Part shown: positions 5,740 to 6,927 of the stretch, piece by piece
Layout of the letters: every line of letters begins with the position of its first letter
How positions within the stretch are numbered: position 1 is the first letter of the stretch
Source of the DNA: Paenibacillus sp.
GTDB taxonomy: Bacteria; Bacillota; Bacilli; Paenibacillales; NBRC-103111
DNA: 6,927 nucleotides
Assembly (NCBI GenBank): GCA_029239545.1
Contig: JARBUQ010000243.1
Location: forward strand, 1 to 6,927
Direction: 5' to 3'
Program-made: the position numbers and the translations under genes
The notes under the pieces: model-generated
Databases searched by the model: none
The model's input: only the letters and a program-made list of their open reading frames with translations
What the model was told of the DNA's origin: nothing

Positions 5740-6856
5740 TGACGAAAAGCCAGCATTACAGCATATGGAATGGGTCCTTGAGTCGGCACCCGATATATTG
5801 GTGACTGGTAAATATTTATCTGCCAAGGATGGAATTGCCCATATCCAGCGTGAGAAGACAGACCTCGTCTTCCTTGATATCGGTATGCCGGAGATGAACG
5901 GACTCGTTGCCGCCGAGTATATTCAGCAGTTAGACAGCTCAATCCGAATCGTCTACATCACGGCCTATACCGAGTATGCGTTCGAGGCTTTCGAGCTGCA
6001 TGCGCTCGATTATTTGTTGAAGCCGGTTGAGCCTCAGCGATTCCTCAAAACACTGGAGCGAATACGAGCTTATGTACCGTCTAGAAGTCCCGTAATTGAG
6101 AAGATGCTGAGCCCGGCTGTATTAACCTTCGGCAAGCTCGTCCTGTCTCCACAGCTCGATTCCGACCGGAAAATGAAGTGGCGCACGCTGAAGACGAAGG
6201 AATTGTTCGTTTTTCTGCTTCAACATAAGGGCGAGTGGTTATCCCGCGACCTCCTGCTCGATACACTTTGGTGCAGATTCACGGTAGACAAAGCGATGAT
6301 TCACTTGCATACATCAGTTTATCAGCTTAGAAAGCTGTTCAGGGAAATAGGAATAGATATTAAGCTCGACTTCTCCTTGGATAGCTATCGCCTGAGCGCC
6401 GACGAACTGACGACCGATGCGGAATTATTCGAGCAAGGAGTAGCAGAAGCCAAGAACTTGCGAGACAAGCGACTGTGGCTGCATGTGAACAGCCTCCTCA
6501 AGCTGTATCGCGGCCATTATCTGGAGGAGCATGATTACGACTGGGCGCAGCCGAAGAGAGACCGGCTTCGGCGCAACTACCTGGAGCTAAGTCAGGCTGC
6601 CGCCGAATACGAGCTTAAAGCTGGGCAAGCTGAGCAAGCAATCCTCAGACTGGATGAGATGCTGGAGAGGGAGCCCTATTTCGAACCGGTTTTCCGACTC
6701 ATTATGACTGCACTGGCCCAGACTGGAAATTACCAACAGCTTAACAGTCGTTACGAGACATTCGAACGCCTGTTGGAGCTGGAGCTGGATGCTGAGCCCG
6801 AGCCACAAACTCGTCAGCATTACTACGATTTGAAGCGCAGCCGCCATAATAGTTGA
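5720..6856 (+). CDS. Response regulator, LytR-like receiver fused to SARP/BTAD output
   Basis: This cytoplasmic transcription factor of 378 residues is the expected partner of the overlapping sensor kinase. The receiver (1-118) has the acidic pair Asp7/Asp8, phosphoacceptor Asp53 in FLDIGMPEMNG, Thr81 and Lys101. Its AFELHALDYLLKPV segment is characteristic of receivers that pair with LytS-type kinases. A winged-helix DNA-binding domain follows (about 135-226), with KTKELFVFLLQHKG and the likely recognition helix LHTSVYQLRK. The C-terminal helical BTAD domain (about 230-372) is TPR-like, as in SARP activators. Thus a LytR-like receiver carries a SARP output rather than LytTR. Phosphorylation at Asp53 is predicted to alter dimerisation and DNA binding. 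Target genes are unknown; SARP-type regulators usually bind short direct repeats near promoters. The start codon is set by AAGGAG at 5706-5711. No terminator follows within the window. Confidence 0.94.
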   Translation: MKAILIDDEKPALQHMEWVLESAPDILVTGKYLSAKDGIAHIQREKTDLVFLDIGMPEMNGLVAAEYIQQLDSSIRIVYITAYTEYAFEAFELHALDYLLKPVEPQRFLKTLERIRAYVPSRSPVIEKMLSPAVLTFGKLVLSPQLDSDRKMKWRTLKTKELFVFLLQHKGEWLSRDLLLDTLWCRFTVDKAMIHLHTSVYQLRKLFREIGIDIKLDFSLDSYRLSADELTTDAELFEQGVAEAKNLRDKRLWLHVNSLLKLYRGHYLEEHDYDWAQPKRDRLRRNYLELSQAAAEYELKAGQAEQAILRLDEMLEREPYFEPVFRLIMTALAQTGNYQQLNSRYETFERLLELELDAEPEPQTRQHYYDLKRSRHNS

Positions 6857-6927
6857 ACTTCTCGTTACTACTCAGGAGGCCCCAATCGGCGGGAGATGCG
6901 CAATTTCCATACTGTCCCGGTGCTTGT
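6857..6927. other. Short sequence after the regulator, no terminator seen
   Basis: These 71 bases show no hairpin with T-run. AGGAGG is present at 6874-6879, and an ATG at 6896 opens a frame to the window edge (MRNFHTVPVL). The distance of 16 nt between them is too long for a normal start. On the minus strand another frame stays open from the edge to a TAG at 6870-6868. Neither is long enough to call a gene, so what lies next cannot be told. Confidence 0.4.

Overview
The window looks like the chromosome of a Gram-positive Bacillota bacterium, most likely Paenibacillus or a relative (inferred). The genes have moderate GC and strong AAGGAG-type ribosome binding sites. The last two genes form a large membrane hybrid kinase plus SARP-type response regulator pair of the kind typical of Paenibacillaceae. 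No rRNA, tRNA, CRISPR array, insertion sequence or phage gene is visible.

Left part (1-2356): a chorismate synthase gene (aroC) runs leftward and leaves the window before its stop codon. It is divergent from a LysR-type regulator gene across a 115-bp spacer. That spacer holds a good -10 box for aroC and a dyad next to it that could be the regulator's operator. The enzyme has the short E. coli/clostridial sequence type rather than the longer B. subtilis AroF type, so it may be a second, separately regulated copy. A small Dabb-domain (stress-responsive alpha/beta barrel) gene faces the regulator, and the two 3' ends overlap by 14 bp.

Middle (2357-2622): a 266-bp non-coding gap. It holds a candidate extended -10 promoter for the kinase and a leader with two clear hairpins and a duplicated Shine-Dalgarno-like purine block. 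I see no gene in it.

Right part (2623-6856): a two-gene operon. The first gene encodes a 1038-residue sensor with an extracellular jelly-roll-like domain and seven membrane helices. These are followed by a HisKA-type kinase core, a receiver domain and a second, LytS-type kinase core. The second gene overlaps it by 20 bp and encodes a LytR-like receiver fused to a SARP/BTAD DNA-binding output. Together they are expected to convert an extracellular signal, possibly carbohydrate-like, into transcriptional control of unknown targets. The last 71 bases show no terminator, so the operon may continue.

No wholly new system is evident. The points most worth a second look are the double-core kinase with an altered H-box, the structured kinase leader, and the isolated regulator-linked chorismate synthase.
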